From NCBI GenBank assembly GCA_902363335.1, contig CABIZV010000001.1, positions 496,001 through 560,000 of the forward strand: 64,000 bases of DNA. Reading direction: 5' to 3'. Below are positions 1 through 8,563 of the stretch, piece after piece. The stretch is from Enterobacteriaceae bacterium. Its GTDB lineage: Bacteria > Pseudomonadota > Gammaproteobacteria > Enterobacterales > Enterobacteriaceae. Below the pieces are notes generated by a model, which made no database searches, was not told the DNA's origin, and worked only from the letters and a program-made list of their open reading frames with translations. The translations under genes and the position numbers were made by a program. Numbering within the stretch: position 1 is the stretch's first letter; the number at the start of each line of letters is the position of its first letter.

Positions 1-1025
1 AGTATTGCCTGCAATTTACCGGCCCATCCGGCGCCGATGCGGTGGAAGCTGCGCTGAAGCTGGCGAAAAAAGTGACCGGCCGTTCCAGCGTGATTAGCTT
101 CTCCGGCGGCTATCATGGGATGACCCACGGTGCCTTGTCCGTAACCGGTAACCTGTCGCCAAAAGAAGCGGTCAGCAACATGATGGCCGAAGTGCAGTTC
201 ATGCCGTATCCGCACCAGTACCGTTGCCCACTGGGTATCGGCGGCGAAGCGGGCGTGAAGGCGTTGTCCTACTACTTCGAAAACCTGATTAACGACGTTG
301 AAAGCGGCGTGCGTAAACCTGCGGCGGTGATCCTTGAAGCCGTTCAGGGCGAGGGCGGCGTTAACCCGGCTCCGGTTGAGTGGTTGCAGCGTATTCGTAA
401 AGTCACCCAGGAACACGGCATTCTGCTTATCATTGATGAAGTACAGGCTGGTTTCGCCCGTACCGGTAAGCTGTTTGCCTTCGAACACGCGGGTATCGAG
501 CCGGACATCATCGTGATGTCTAAAGCTGTCGGTGGTGGTCTGCCGCTGGCCGTGCTGGGTATCAAAAAGCAGTTCGACGCATGGTCTCCAGGACACCACA
601 CCGGGACTTTCCGCGGCAACCAGTTGGCGATGGCCACCGGTCTGACGACGCTGAAAATCCTCAAAGACGATAAGATTGCCGATAAAGTTGCCGCCCAGGG
701 CGAGTGGCTGAAAGGGAAGCTGGCTGACCTGCAAAAACGTTATCCGGTGATTGGCCAGGTGCGTGGTTTGGGTCTGATGATCGGTCTTGAAATTGTGAAG
801 CCGGATGAAGCTCAGGATCATATGGGTTGCTACCCGGCCGATGGAGCGCTTTCTGCACTGCTGCAGAAAAAATGCTTCGAAAATGGGCTGATTCTGGAGC
901 GCGGCGGTCGCGACGGTTGCGTACTGCGCTTACTGCCATCGCTGCTTATCACCAATGCTGAGCTGGAAATCTTCCTCGATAAATTCGAAAACGCCTTGCT
1001 GGGCGCTGGCGTGAAGCCGGTTTAA
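1..1025 (+). CDS. dat: Diaminobutyrate--2-oxoglutarate aminotransferase, C-terminal part (5' end outside window)
   Basis: This is a class III PLP-dependent aminotransferase that makes L-2,4-diaminobutyrate from aspartate semialdehyde and glutamate. The reading frame is open from base 3 and enters at YCLQFTGPSGADAVEAALK, so the start codon lies upstream; about 340 residues are visible, roughly three quarters of the family length. The PLP-contacting aspartate lies in IIDEVQAGFARTG and the Schiff-base lysine in MSKAVGGGLPLAVLG. The gene stops 13 bases before the ddc start, so the two are surely co-transcribed. GabT/ArgD-type aminotransferases share this fold, and the ddc neighbour is what makes the diaminobutyrate assignment firm. 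Confidence 0.9.
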   Translation, partial: YCLQFTGPSGADAVEAALKLAKKVTGRSSVISFSGGYHGMTHGALSVTGNLSPKEAVSNMMAEVQFMPYPHQYRCPLGIGGEAGVKALSYYFENLINDVESGVRKPAAVILEAVQGEGGVNPAPVEWLQRIRKVTQEHGILLIIDEVQAGFARTGKLFAFEHAGIEPDIIVMSKAVGGGLPLAVLGIKKQFDAWSPGHHTGTFRGNQLAMATGLTTLKILKDDKIADKVAAQGEWLKGKLADLQKRYPVIGQVRGLGLMIGLEIVKPDEAQDHMGCYPADGALSALLQKKCFENGLILERGGRDGCVLRLLPSLLITNAELEIFLDKFENALLGAGVKPV

Positions 1026-1038
1026 CGGAGTGGATCGA

Positions 1039-2502
1039 ATGTCTGATGTAAACCCGATTCTGTCCGGTTCGCCGCAAAGCATTGCTGCTTATCAGGACGC
1101 TATCGAGCAGAGTACTCAAGCCGTTGTCGAATGGTTAAAGCAGCCTGAGATGTATCAGGGCAAAACTGTTGAACAGCTGCGTTCTCGTATCAGCCTGAAT
1201 TTCACCTCCGGGGGCCTGGGCAACCAGGCCGCTATCGAGCGTGCGGTTGAGTATTTCTTAAAAGACAGCCTGTCTGTTCACCATGCCCAGTGCGTGGCGC
1301 ATTTGCACTGCCCAAGTCTGGTGATTAGCCAGGCGGCGGAAGTGCTGATTAACGCCACTAACCAGAGTATGGACTCGTGGGATCAGAGTCCTTCTGCCAC
1401 CATCATTGAGATTAAGCTCATTGAGTGGCTGCGCGAACAGGTGGGTTACGGGGCTGGCGACGCGGGCGTCTTCACCAGTGGCGGTACCCAGAGCAATCTG
1501 ATGGGGCTGATGCTGGCGCGTGATGCGTATTTCGCGCGTCTTGGGCACTCTATCCAGCAGGATGGTCTAACCGGCGATCTGAGTAAGATCAAAGTGTTCT
1601 GCTCTGAAAATGCTCACTTCTCTGTGCAAAAAAATATGGCACTGATGGGGTTGGGCTACCGTTCTGTGACGCTTGTGAAAACTGACGCTTTCTCTCGTAT
1701 GGATGTTAACGATCTGCAAGAGAAGCTGGCGCAAGCGCAAGCCAACGGTGAGCAGGTCATGGCGATTGTGGCTACCGCCGGTACAACCGATGCGGGCGCT
1801 ATCGATCCGCTGACGGAAATCGCCGCACTGGCCGCAGAGCATCAGATCTGGATGCACGTCGATGCGGCATGGGGTGGGGCGTTACTGCTGTCTGAGAAGT
1901 ATCGTCATTTCCTTAACGGGCTTGAACTGGCCGACTCCGTCACGCTGGACTTCCATAAGCAGTTCTTCCAGACCATTAGCTGCGGCGCGTTCTTGCTAAA
2001 AGACGCTCGCCATTATGAACTGATGCGTTACCAGGCCGCTTATCTGAACTCTGACTTTGATGAAGAGCACGGCGTGCCGAACCTGGTGTCGAAGTCTCTG
2101 CAAACGACCCGTCGTTTTGATGCGTTGAAATTGTGGATGGGCCTCGAAGCGCTGGGTAAAAAGCAGTATGCCGAAATCATTGATAACGGCGTTACGCTGG
2201 CACGCGAAGTGGCGCAATACGTTGAATCTCAGCCGTCTCTTGAGCTGGTGATGCAACCGCAGCTGGCGAGCGTGCTGTTCCGCTTCCGTCCAGAAAGCAC
2301 CGATATGGCCTTTGTTGCGCTGTTGAACCAGCGTATTGGCGACGTGCTTCTGGCATCCGGCAGCGCGAACGTGGGCGTAACGGAAGCCGATGGCGTAACC
2401 TGCCTGAAACTGACGCTGCTGAACCCAACGGTAAGCCTGGACGATGTGAAAACTCTGCTGGCAAGCGTGAAAGCGACCGCTGAACAGTTGTTGAAAGCGT
2501 AA
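1039..2502 (+). CDS. ddc: L-2,4-diaminobutyrate decarboxylase
   Basis: A PLP-dependent group II decarboxylase of 487 residues that converts L-2,4-diaminobutyrate to 1,3-diaminopropane. The PLP lysine is in SVTLDFHKQFFQ, and the ring-contacting aspartate is in HVDAAWGGALL. An in-frame GTG lies nine bases upstream, but the ATG at 1039 is preferred because GGAG at 1027-1030 sits eight bases before it. It forms a two-gene operon with dat and ends at a strong terminator. From memory, E. coli K-12 lacks this pair, while Klebsiella, Enterobacter and Acinetobacter have it. General aromatic-amino-acid or glutamate decarboxylases are the alternative, made unlikely by the dat partner. Confidence 0.93.
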   Translation: MSDVNPILSGSPQSIAAYQDAIEQSTQAVVEWLKQPEMYQGKTVEQLRSRISLNFTSGGLGNQAAIERAVEYFLKDSLSVHHAQCVAHLHCPSLVISQAAEVLINATNQSMDSWDQSPSATIIEIKLIEWLREQVGYGAGDAGVFTSGGTQSNLMGLMLARDAYFARLGHSIQQDGLTGDLSKIKVFCSENAHFSVQKNMALMGLGYRSVTLVKTDAFSRMDVNDLQEKLAQAQANGEQVMAIVATAGTTDAGAIDPLTEIAALAAEHQIWMHVDAAWGGALLLSEKYRHFLNGLELADSVTLDFHKQFFQTISCGAFLLKDARHYELMRYQAAYLNSDFDEEHGVPNLVSKSLQTTRRFDALKLWMGLEALGKKQYAEIIDNGVTLAREVAQYVESQPSLELVMQPQLASVLFRFRPESTDMAFVALLNQRIGDVLLASGSANVGVTEADGVTCLKLTLLNPTVSLDDVKTLLASVKATAEQLLKA

Positions 2503-2518
2503 GCATTTGCCTGTGATA

Positions 2519-2548
2519 AAAATGGCTCCCTAGGGAGCCATTTTTTTT
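2519..2548 (+). terminator. Rho-independent terminator of dat-ddc
   Basis: A perfect 16-bp palindrome GGCTCCCTAGGGAGCC (2524-2539), flanked by A-rich and T-rich arms and followed by a run of eight T, lies 17 bases after the ddc stop. Confidence 0.92.
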
Positions 2549-2567
2549 GCCTATATCCTGTACCCTT

Positions 2568-2628
2568 GTAGCCCGGCCAAGCGAAGCGCCGCCGGGAAAA
2601 GCACCGAAGCCTCCCCGGCGGCTACGGG
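2568..2628. repeat. REP-type palindromic element
   Basis: A GC-rich unit starts GTAGCCCGGCCAAGCG and ends CGCCGCCGGG (2568-2596). It is followed by a partial inverted copy, CCCCGGCGGCTACGGG (2613-2628). It sits in the gap between the convergent ddc and dauA genes. The same unit occurs as a perfect inverted pair at 28902-28976. Confidence 0.8.
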
Positions 2629-4311
2629 TTAAATGATGTCGGCTAATGCGGCATCTTTATTCGGGAAGAATGCCAGACGGCCTGGGATTGGCTGAATACC
2701 GGCGCGCGCCATGGTGCGCAGCGGCTGGAATTCGAGGTTAGAAACCCGCAGTTCGCAGCCTTCTGGCAGTTTCTTCACGAAGCGCTGGAAGGCATCCAGA
2801 CCACCGGCATCCAGCACCGGTACCGCATCCCACTTCAGCACTACAATCCGTTTGCCTTCAATACGCGTTTCCAGATCGGTAAATAATCCTTCGGCGGCGG
2901 CAAAGAACAGCGGGCCTATTACGCGCAGCACGAGCACATCATCCGGCACGTTGACATTTACCGCAGACAGACGCGTCATGCGGGCGATACGGCGCATAAA
3001 CAGTAACGAAGCAAGCACGATACCCACGCTAATGGCGATAACCATATCGAACAAGACGGTTAGCGACATACAGATCAGCATCACGATGATGTCGTCTTTT
3101 GGCGCTTTACGCAGCAGGTACACCACTTTGTGCGCTTCGCTCATGTTCCATGCCACCATCAGCAGCAGGGCAGCCATCGCCGACAGCGGTAACCAGGAGA
3201 GTACCGGTGCCAGAATCAGCAGCGCCAGAATCACCAGAATGGCGTGGATCACGGCGGAAACCGGGGAGGTTGCGCCCGCGCGCACGTTTGCGGCGGAACG
3301 GGCAATCGCAGCGGTGGCAGTAATGCCGCCAAAGAACGGTGCAACGATATTGCCAAGCCCCTGACCAATCAGTTCGCTGTTGGCTTTATGTTTGGTGCCG
3401 GTCATACCGTCAAGTACCACCGCGCACAGCAGTGATTCAATTGCTCCGAGCATCGCCATCGAGAAGGCGGCGGGCAGCAGGGCGTGCAGCGATGCCCAGC
3501 TGAGCGTGAACGTCGAACCGGGCAAGTCCCACGGCAGAACAAACTGCGGTAATAGTTGTGGGATCCCGTTGCCCTGTGAGCCGTCGGCCAGAATGTAATG
3601 GAACTGCGAGCCGATGGTCGCAACGTGGGCCCCGAGCAGATTAACAATCACCATTACCAGGCAACCGGCAATCAGTGCCGGCAGGTGGCCCGGCAGGCGC
3701 AGGCCAAGGCGCGGCCAGAGGATCAGCGTGCCGAGTGTGGCAATACCGATGGCGGCATCGCCAAAATTAATGGTTGGTAGCGCCATCACCAGTGCGCCAA
3801 CTTTCTGTAAATAGTGTTCCGGGACGTGCGTTAATTGCAGGCCGAGGAAGTCTTTAATCTGCATGGTCCCGATGGTGATGCCGATCCCCGAGGTGAAACC
3901 GAGGGTAACCGACAGCGGAATGTATTCAATCAGGCGACCAAAACGGGCAAGGCCAAAGAGGATCAAAAACAGCCCGGACATCAGCGTGGCAACCAGTAAA
4001 CCGGCGAGGCCAAATTGTTGCGAGACCGGATACAAGATCACCACAAAAGCGGCAGTTGGCCCGGAGACGCTAAAGCGGGAGCCACCGCTCAGGGCAATAA
4101 TAATCCCGGCGACCGCAGAGGTGTACAGACCATACTGTGGTGCGACGCCGCTGCCAATGGCCAGCGCCATCGCCAGTGGAATGGCAATGATACCGACAGT
4201 TATCCCGGCAATCAGATCACGCATAAAGCGAGTGGTGGAATATTTCTCTTTCCAGCAGGCGTCAATCAGTGCGCGGAAAGGCATCACATCAGGGGAGAAT
4301 AATTTATTCAC
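2629..4311 (-). CDS. dauA: C4-dicarboxylate transporter DauA (SulP family)
   Basis: An inner-membrane SulP/SLC26 anion transporter of 560 residues. In E. coli, DauA (formerly YchM) takes up succinate and other C4-dicarboxylates aerobically at acidic pH. The N-terminal two thirds is hydrophobic with the SulP signature (AMALAIGSGVAPQYGLYTS; SGPTAAFVVILYP). The C-terminal ~115 residues are a cytoplasmic STAS domain (DVLVLRVIGPLFFAAAEGLF, then VPVLDAGGLDAF). The start is a GTG at 4311, matching MNKLFS of the family; no strong ribosome site is visible. It is the last gene of a minus-strand block but is separated from prs by a terminator, so it probably has its own promoter. Confidence 0.93.
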   Translation of the reverse strand: MNKLFSPDVMPFRALIDACWKEKYSTTRFMRDLIAGITVGIIAIPLAMALAIGSGVAPQYGLYTSAVAGIIIALSGGSRFSVSGPTAAFVVILYPVSQQFGLAGLLVATLMSGLFLILFGLARFGRLIEYIPLSVTLGFTSGIGITIGTMQIKDFLGLQLTHVPEHYLQKVGALVMALPTINFGDAAIGIATLGTLILWPRLGLRLPGHLPALIAGCLVMVIVNLLGAHVATIGSQFHYILADGSQGNGIPQLLPQFVLPWDLPGSTFTLSWASLHALLPAAFSMAMLGAIESLLCAVVLDGMTGTKHKANSELIGQGLGNIVAPFFGGITATAAIARSAANVRAGATSPVSAVIHAILVILALLILAPVLSWLPLSAMAALLLMVAWNMSEAHKVVYLLRKAPKDDIIVMLICMSLTVLFDMVIAISVGIVLASLLFMRRIARMTRLSAVNVNVPDDVLVLRVIGPLFFAAAEGLFTDLETRIEGKRIVVLKWDAVPVLDAGGLDAFQRFVKKLPEGCELRVSNLEFQPLRTMARAGIQPIPGRLAFFPNKDAALADII

Positions 4312-4395
4312 AATACTGTTTCATCCATGAGCGCATCATCTGTCAGGCGAATGGCAGTGAAGTTGGCATAAATCATACAAATAAACACTATAGAC

Positions 4396-4422
4396 AAAAA
4401 AACCCGCCGCAGCGGGTTTTTT
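4396..4422 (-). terminator. Terminator of prs
   Basis: An inverted repeat CCCGC-CGCA-GCGGG with A tracts on one side and T tracts on the other lies just after the prs stop. Read on the minus strand it ends in a run of seven T. Confidence 0.88.
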
Positions 4423-4434
4423 AACCAAATCCGA

Positions 4435-5382
4435 TTAATGCTCGAACATGGCAGAGATAGATTCTTCGTTGCTGATACGACGAATCGCTTCTGCCAGCAT
4501 CCCGGACAGCGTCAGGGTACGGACGTTTGGCAGCGCTTTGATCTCATCACTTAATGGGATGGTATCGCATACGATAACTTCATCAATGACGGAGTTACGC
4601 AGGTTATTCACCGCATTACCAGAGAAGATCGGGTGGGTGGCGTAGGCGAATACGCGTTTCGCACCACGTTCTTTTAATGCTTCAGCCGCTTTACACAGCG
4701 TGCCGCCGGTATCGATCATGTCATCGACCAGAATGCAGTCACGACCGGCAACATCACCGATGATATGCATAACCTGGGAAACGTTCGCACGCGGACGACG
4801 TTTGTCGATGATAGCCATGTCGGTATCGTTCAGCAGTTTAGCAATAGCACGTGCGCGAACTACGCCGCCGATGTCTGGAGAAACCACGATTGGGTTTTCC
4901 AGGTTCAGCTGCAGCATATCTTCGAGCAGAATCGGGCTACCAAACACGTTATCAACCGGAACATCGAAGAAGCCCTGAATCTGCTCAGCGTGCAGATCTA
5001 CGGTCAGTACACGGTCAACGCCAACGCTTGACAGGAAGTCAGCGACAACTTTAGCGGTGATAGGTACACGCGCAGAACGTACGCGACGATCCTGACGGGC
5101 ATAGCCGAAGTAAGGGATAACGGCAGTGATACGGCCTGCGGAAGCACGACGCAGGGCATCTACCATAACAACCAATTCCATCAGGTTGTCGTTAGTAGGG
5201 GCACAAGTGGACTGGATGATGAAAATATCACCACCGCGTACGTTTTCGTTGATTTGTACGCTGACTTCGCCGTCGCTAAAGCGACCTACAGCGGCGTCGC
5301 CGAGAGAAGTGTACAGGCGGTTGGCAATACGTTGTGCTAGTTCCGGGGTGGCGTTACCAGCAAAAAGCTTCATATCAGGCAC
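4435..5382 (-). CDS. prs: Ribose-phosphate pyrophosphokinase
   Basis: Makes PRPP from ribose 5-phosphate and ATP, feeding purine, pyrimidine, NAD, histidine and tryptophan synthesis; cytoplasmic hexamer. The protein is 315 residues and nearly identical to E. coli Prs. The PRPP-binding loop is CILVDDMIDTGGTLCKA and the flexible catalytic region is RQDRRVRSARVPITAK. An upstream ATG at 5400 would add six residues, but the GTG at 5382 (VPDMKLFAGNA) is chosen because GAGG lies eight bases before it and E. coli prs uses the same GTG. A 208-bp leader separates it from ispE. In E. coli prs has a long leader and PurR control; I could not identify a confident PurR site here. Confidence 0.97.
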   Translation of the reverse strand: MPDMKLFAGNATPELAQRIANRLYTSLGDAAVGRFSDGEVSVQINENVRGGDIFIIQSTCAPTNDNLMELVVMVDALRRASAGRITAVIPYFGYARQDRRVRSARVPITAKVVADFLSSVGVDRVLTVDLHAEQIQGFFDVPVDNVFGSPILLEDMLQLNLENPIVVSPDIGGVVRARAIAKLLNDTDMAIIDKRRPRANVSQVMHIIGDVAGRDCILVDDMIDTGGTLCKAAEALKERGAKRVFAYATHPIFSGNAVNNLRNSVIDEVIVCDTIPLSDEIKALPNVRTLTLSGMLAEAIRRISNEESISAMFEH

Positions 5383-5590
5383 GAGAAGAACCTCAGGCAT
5401 GCGTCCAGTGGTGGATGAAACGGGCCAAAAACTGTGCGGGCCAGGCGCGATTTCATCCAGGCGGTGTATTAAAGAGCACGATGCAACGTCTGGAACGGGG
5501 TGACGTTGTCACCGGAGCTCAGTTTGCCCGGCAGGGTTTACGCATTCACATTCTTCGTTCGTCAGCAAAACTGGCGGAAATCCGAATGAT

Positions 5591-6442
5591 TCAGAGTAGG
5601 GCTTGCTTCAATGGCGAACGGTTGACACCTTTCGCCACAAAGCCTTGCAACCATTCCGGGGCTTGCTCAAGCACCTGGCGGGCAGCGAGTTCTGTGTCGA
5701 ATTCAGCAAAGACACAGGCTCCTGTTCCAGTCAGGCGCGACGGCGCGTATTCTAACAGCCAGGAAAGCACATCATCAACCTCGCGAAAACGTTTTCTTGC
5801 GATAACCTCGCAATCATTAGCGAATTCGCCGTTTAATAACGTCTCTATTGACCTGACAGGGGTATTTCGCGGCAGTTCGGGATCGCCAAAAATGATCGGC
5901 GTGGGGATACTGACGCCGGGATGGGCAACCAGATACCATTTTTCCGCCACATCAACTGGCGTCAGTATCTCACCCACGCCCTCAGCAAAGGCCGCGTGAC
6001 CGCGCACGAATACCGGCACATCCGCCCCGAGGGTTAAACCGATCGCTGCCAGTTCATCTTCGGACAGTTGACACTGCCAAAGATGATTGAGCGCAACCAG
6101 AACGGTGGCGGCGTTCGACGAACCGCCGCCCAGACCTCCACCCATCGGTAAACGCTTGTCGATACTGATATCGGCACCGCTGCCTTCAGGTAGCCGATGG
6201 CTGTCGGCGGCCGATTTCATGAGTAGCCGCGCCGCGCGCACGATCAGGTTTTCTTCATCGGGCACACCGGCAACCGGCGTCAGCAAACGCAATTGCCCGT
6301 CATGGCGGGGAACAATCGTAATCGTGTCGCCGTAGTCGAGAAACTGAAACAGCGTCTGTAAGGTGTGGTAACCATCCGGACGCTGGCCGGTGATGTACAA
6401 GAACAGGTTCAGCTTTGCGGGAGAAGGCCAGCGGGTCATCAT
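5591..6442 (-). CDS. ispE: 4-diphosphocytidyl-2-C-methyl-D-erythritol kinase
   Basis: GHMP-family kinase of the MEP isoprenoid pathway that phosphorylates CDP-methylerythritol at the 2-hydroxyl. It has 283 residues. The N-terminal substrate segment WPSPAKLNLFLYITGQRPDGYH and the ATP-binding loop LPMGGGLGGGSSNAA are intact, and the C-terminal GHMP motif is RLTGTGACVFAEF. The first ATG (6442) overlaps the lolB stop by four bases (ATGA); a second ATG follows at once at 6439 and either could be used. The tight overlap argues for translational coupling with lolB. Confidence 0.96.
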   Translation of the reverse strand: MMTRWPSPAKLNLFLYITGQRPDGYHTLQTLFQFLDYGDTITIVPRHDGQLRLLTPVAGVPDEENLIVRAARLLMKSAADSHRLPEGSGADISIDKRLPMGGGLGGGSSNAATVLVALNHLWQCQLSEDELAAIGLTLGADVPVFVRGHAAFAEGVGEILTPVDVAEKWYLVAHPGVSIPTPIIFGDPELPRNTPVRSIETLLNGEFANDCEVIARKRFREVDDVLSWLLEYAPSRLTGTGACVFAEFDTELAARQVLEQAPEWLQGFVAKGVNRSPLKQALL

Positions 6443-7062
6443 TTCACGATCCAGTTGTCCATTTTCAGCTTAATGCGCTGAGAATCCTGCGTCAGTTCCA
6501 TATTAGAAGGCAGAGCAGGCTGCGTTTTAGTGTCGTAGCCGCTGTAGACGACTTTCCAGGTTTTCCCGTTCTGGGTGTAATTGAGTTCGCTCAGACGATA
6601 CTGATCGTCAAGCTTGTAATCCGTCGCATCGCCCGGCAGACCGAGGATCCACTGGCGCAGGCTGTTAAGCGGGATCGGCATGCCGGTCAGTTTGCCTATC
6701 ATCTCTTCGCCATCGGCGGCGGTATAATGCTGGCCTTTATTATCCGTCAGCTGCGCGGAGCCCGGCTTGCCAATCAGCTCAAGCTCGGTGCTGCCCAGTG
6801 GATTGGTCAGCAGCAGGCGGTAATTATCCTGGCCGGTTTGTTGCCAGAAGAAGCGGGCGTAAACTTTCTGCTGGTCGGAAAGATACGCGAATGCGCCGCG
6901 CGTCTGGTATTGGCTTAGCTTACGCACGTCCTGCTGGTGCTGCTGCCATTGAGGTGAGGTTGGGCTTTTACCGGGGCCTTGTGGAGCGGTAAGGGTACAG
7001 CCGGTAAGCACCAGGGCCGCCAGCGGCAGTAAACGAAACGTGCGGAAATCAGACAGGGTCAT
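6439..7062 (-). CDS. lolB: Outer-membrane lipoprotein receptor LolB
   Basis: Accepts lipoproteins from the periplasmic carrier LolA and inserts them into the inner leaflet of the outer membrane. The protein is 207 residues with a lipoprotein signal peptide ending in the lipobox LVLTGC (lipidated Cys22). Thr at +2 rather than Asp is consistent with outer-membrane sorting. The mature part matches the LolB fold (QYQTRGAFAYLSDQQKVYAR; GSTELELIGKPGSAQL). It is the first gene of the lolB-ispE pair and is divergent from hemA across a 209-bp control region. Confidence 0.95.
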   Translation of the reverse strand: MTLSDFRTFRLLPLAALVLTGCTLTAPQGPGKSPTSPQWQQHQQDVRKLSQYQTRGAFAYLSDQQKVYARFFWQQTGQDNYRLLLTNPLGSTELELIGKPGSAQLTDNKGQHYTAADGEEMIGKLTGMPIPLNSLRQWILGLPGDATDYKLDDQYRLSELNYTQNGKTWKVVYSGYDTKTQPALPSNMELTQDSQRIKLKMDNWIVK

Positions 7063-7271
7063 AATGATGACAATCCTTGAAATGCGTTGCAGTTATTACG
7101 CTTAATGCTAGCGTTGCCGGGGGGCAGCGTCTACGCTCAAGTTGTCTTAAATCATAAAATTAACCGAGCTCGGCTATTACTCCAAAAGGGGAGCCTCCCT
7201 TTTATTGATCTCGCGCATCCTGTATGATGCGCTCAGACTAACCTTATCAACGCTGGTACTATTCCCGCACA

Positions 7272-8528
7272 ATGACCCTTTTAGCTCTTGGCATTAACCA
7301 CAAAACAGCCCCGGTAGCGCTGCGAGAACGAGTGACGTTTTCGCCGGATTCGCTTGACCAGGCGCTGGAGAGCCTGCTGGCTCAGCCAATGGTCCAGGGA
7401 GGCGTGGTCCTGTCGACCTGTAACCGCACTGAACTTTACCTAAGCGTAGAAGAGCAGGATAACCTCCACGAGGCTATCGTCCGCTGGCTGTGTGATTATC
7501 ACGGGTTGAATGAAGAAGAACTGCGCCAGAGCCTGTACTGGCACCAGGACAACGATGCCGTCAGCCATCTGATGCGCGTTGCCAGTGGGCTGGATTCGCT
7601 GGTATTGGGTGAACCGCAAATCTTAGGTCAGGTCAAAAAAGCCTTTGCCGATTCCAGCCGTGGGCATCTTAATGCCAGCTCGCTGGAACGTATGTTCCAG
7701 AAATCGTTCTCTGTTGCAAAACGTGTGCGTACCGAAACGGATATCGGCGCCAGTGCGGTGTCGGTGGCGTTTGCCGCCTGTACGCTTGCGCGACAGATTT
7801 TTGAATCTCTCTCAACGGTCACCGTGCTGCTGGTTGGCGCAGGGGAGACCATTGAGCTGGTGGCGCGCCATCTGCGCGAGCACCATGTACAAAAAATGCT
7901 GATTGCCAACCGCACGCGTGAACGCGCGCAGGTGCTGGCAGATGAAGTCGGTGCAGAAGTCATCGCCCTGAGCGACGTCGACGAACGGCTGAAAGAAGCC
8001 GACATTATTATCAGTTCTACCGCCAGCCCGCTGCCGATTATTGGTAAAGGGATGGTCGAGCGCGCGCTCAAAGCACGACGTAACCAGCCGATGCTGCTGG
8101 TGGATATTGCCGTACCGCGCGACGTTGAGCCAGAAGTGGGCAAGCTTGCTAACGCCTACCTCTACAGCGTCGATGACCTGCAAAATATTATCCAGCACAA
8201 CCTCGCGCAGCGAAAAGCCGCCGCGGTGCAGGCTGAAACCATTGTGGAGCAGGAAGCGAGCGAATTCATGGCCTGGCTGCGCGCGCAAAGTGCCAGTGAT
8301 ACCATTCGCGAATATCGCGCTCAGGCTGAAAGCGTACGTGAAGAACTTACCGCAAAAGCGATGTCTGCGCTGGAAAACGGCGGCGATCCACTGGCTATCA
8401 TGCAGGATCTGGCACGTAAGTTAACCAACCGCTTAATCCACACGCCAACCAAATCTCTTCAGCAGGCCGCCCGTGACGGGGATGATGAACGCCTGCATAT
8501 TCTGCGCAACAGCCTCGGGCTGGAGTAG
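7272..8528 (+). CDS. hemA: Glutamyl-tRNA reductase
   Basis: First committed enzyme of C5-pathway tetrapyrrole synthesis: it reduces glutamyl-tRNA(Glu) with NADPH to glutamate-1-semialdehyde. It has 418 residues, the E. coli length. The catalytic nucleophile is Cys50 in VVLSTCNRTELY. The NADPH domain carries VLLVGAGETIELVARHL, and the C-terminal helical dimerisation domain follows. In E. coli the N terminus is a degradation signal controlled by haem through Lon and ClpAP. A TATGAT hexamer at 7223-7228 is a plausible -10 element 44 bases before the start. It is the first gene of the hemA-prfA-prmC cluster. Confidence 0.97.
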   Translation: MTLLALGINHKTAPVALRERVTFSPDSLDQALESLLAQPMVQGGVVLSTCNRTELYLSVEEQDNLHEAIVRWLCDYHGLNEEELRQSLYWHQDNDAVSHLMRVASGLDSLVLGEPQILGQVKKAFADSSRGHLNASSLERMFQKSFSVAKRVRTETDIGASAVSVAFAACTLARQIFESLSTVTVLLVGAGETIELVARHLREHHVQKMLIANRTRERAQVLADEVGAEVIALSDVDERLKEADIIISSTASPLPIIGKGMVERALKARRNQPMLLVDIAVPRDVEPEVGKLANAYLYSVDDLQNIIQHNLAQRKAAAVQAETIVEQEASEFMAWLRAQSASDTIREYRAQAESVREELTAKAMSALENGGDPLAIMQDLARKLTNRLIHTPTKSLQQAARDGDDERLHILRNSLGLE

Positions 8529-8563
8529 CACAACTCTTTTTATTACAAGGTGCATTTACGCCA

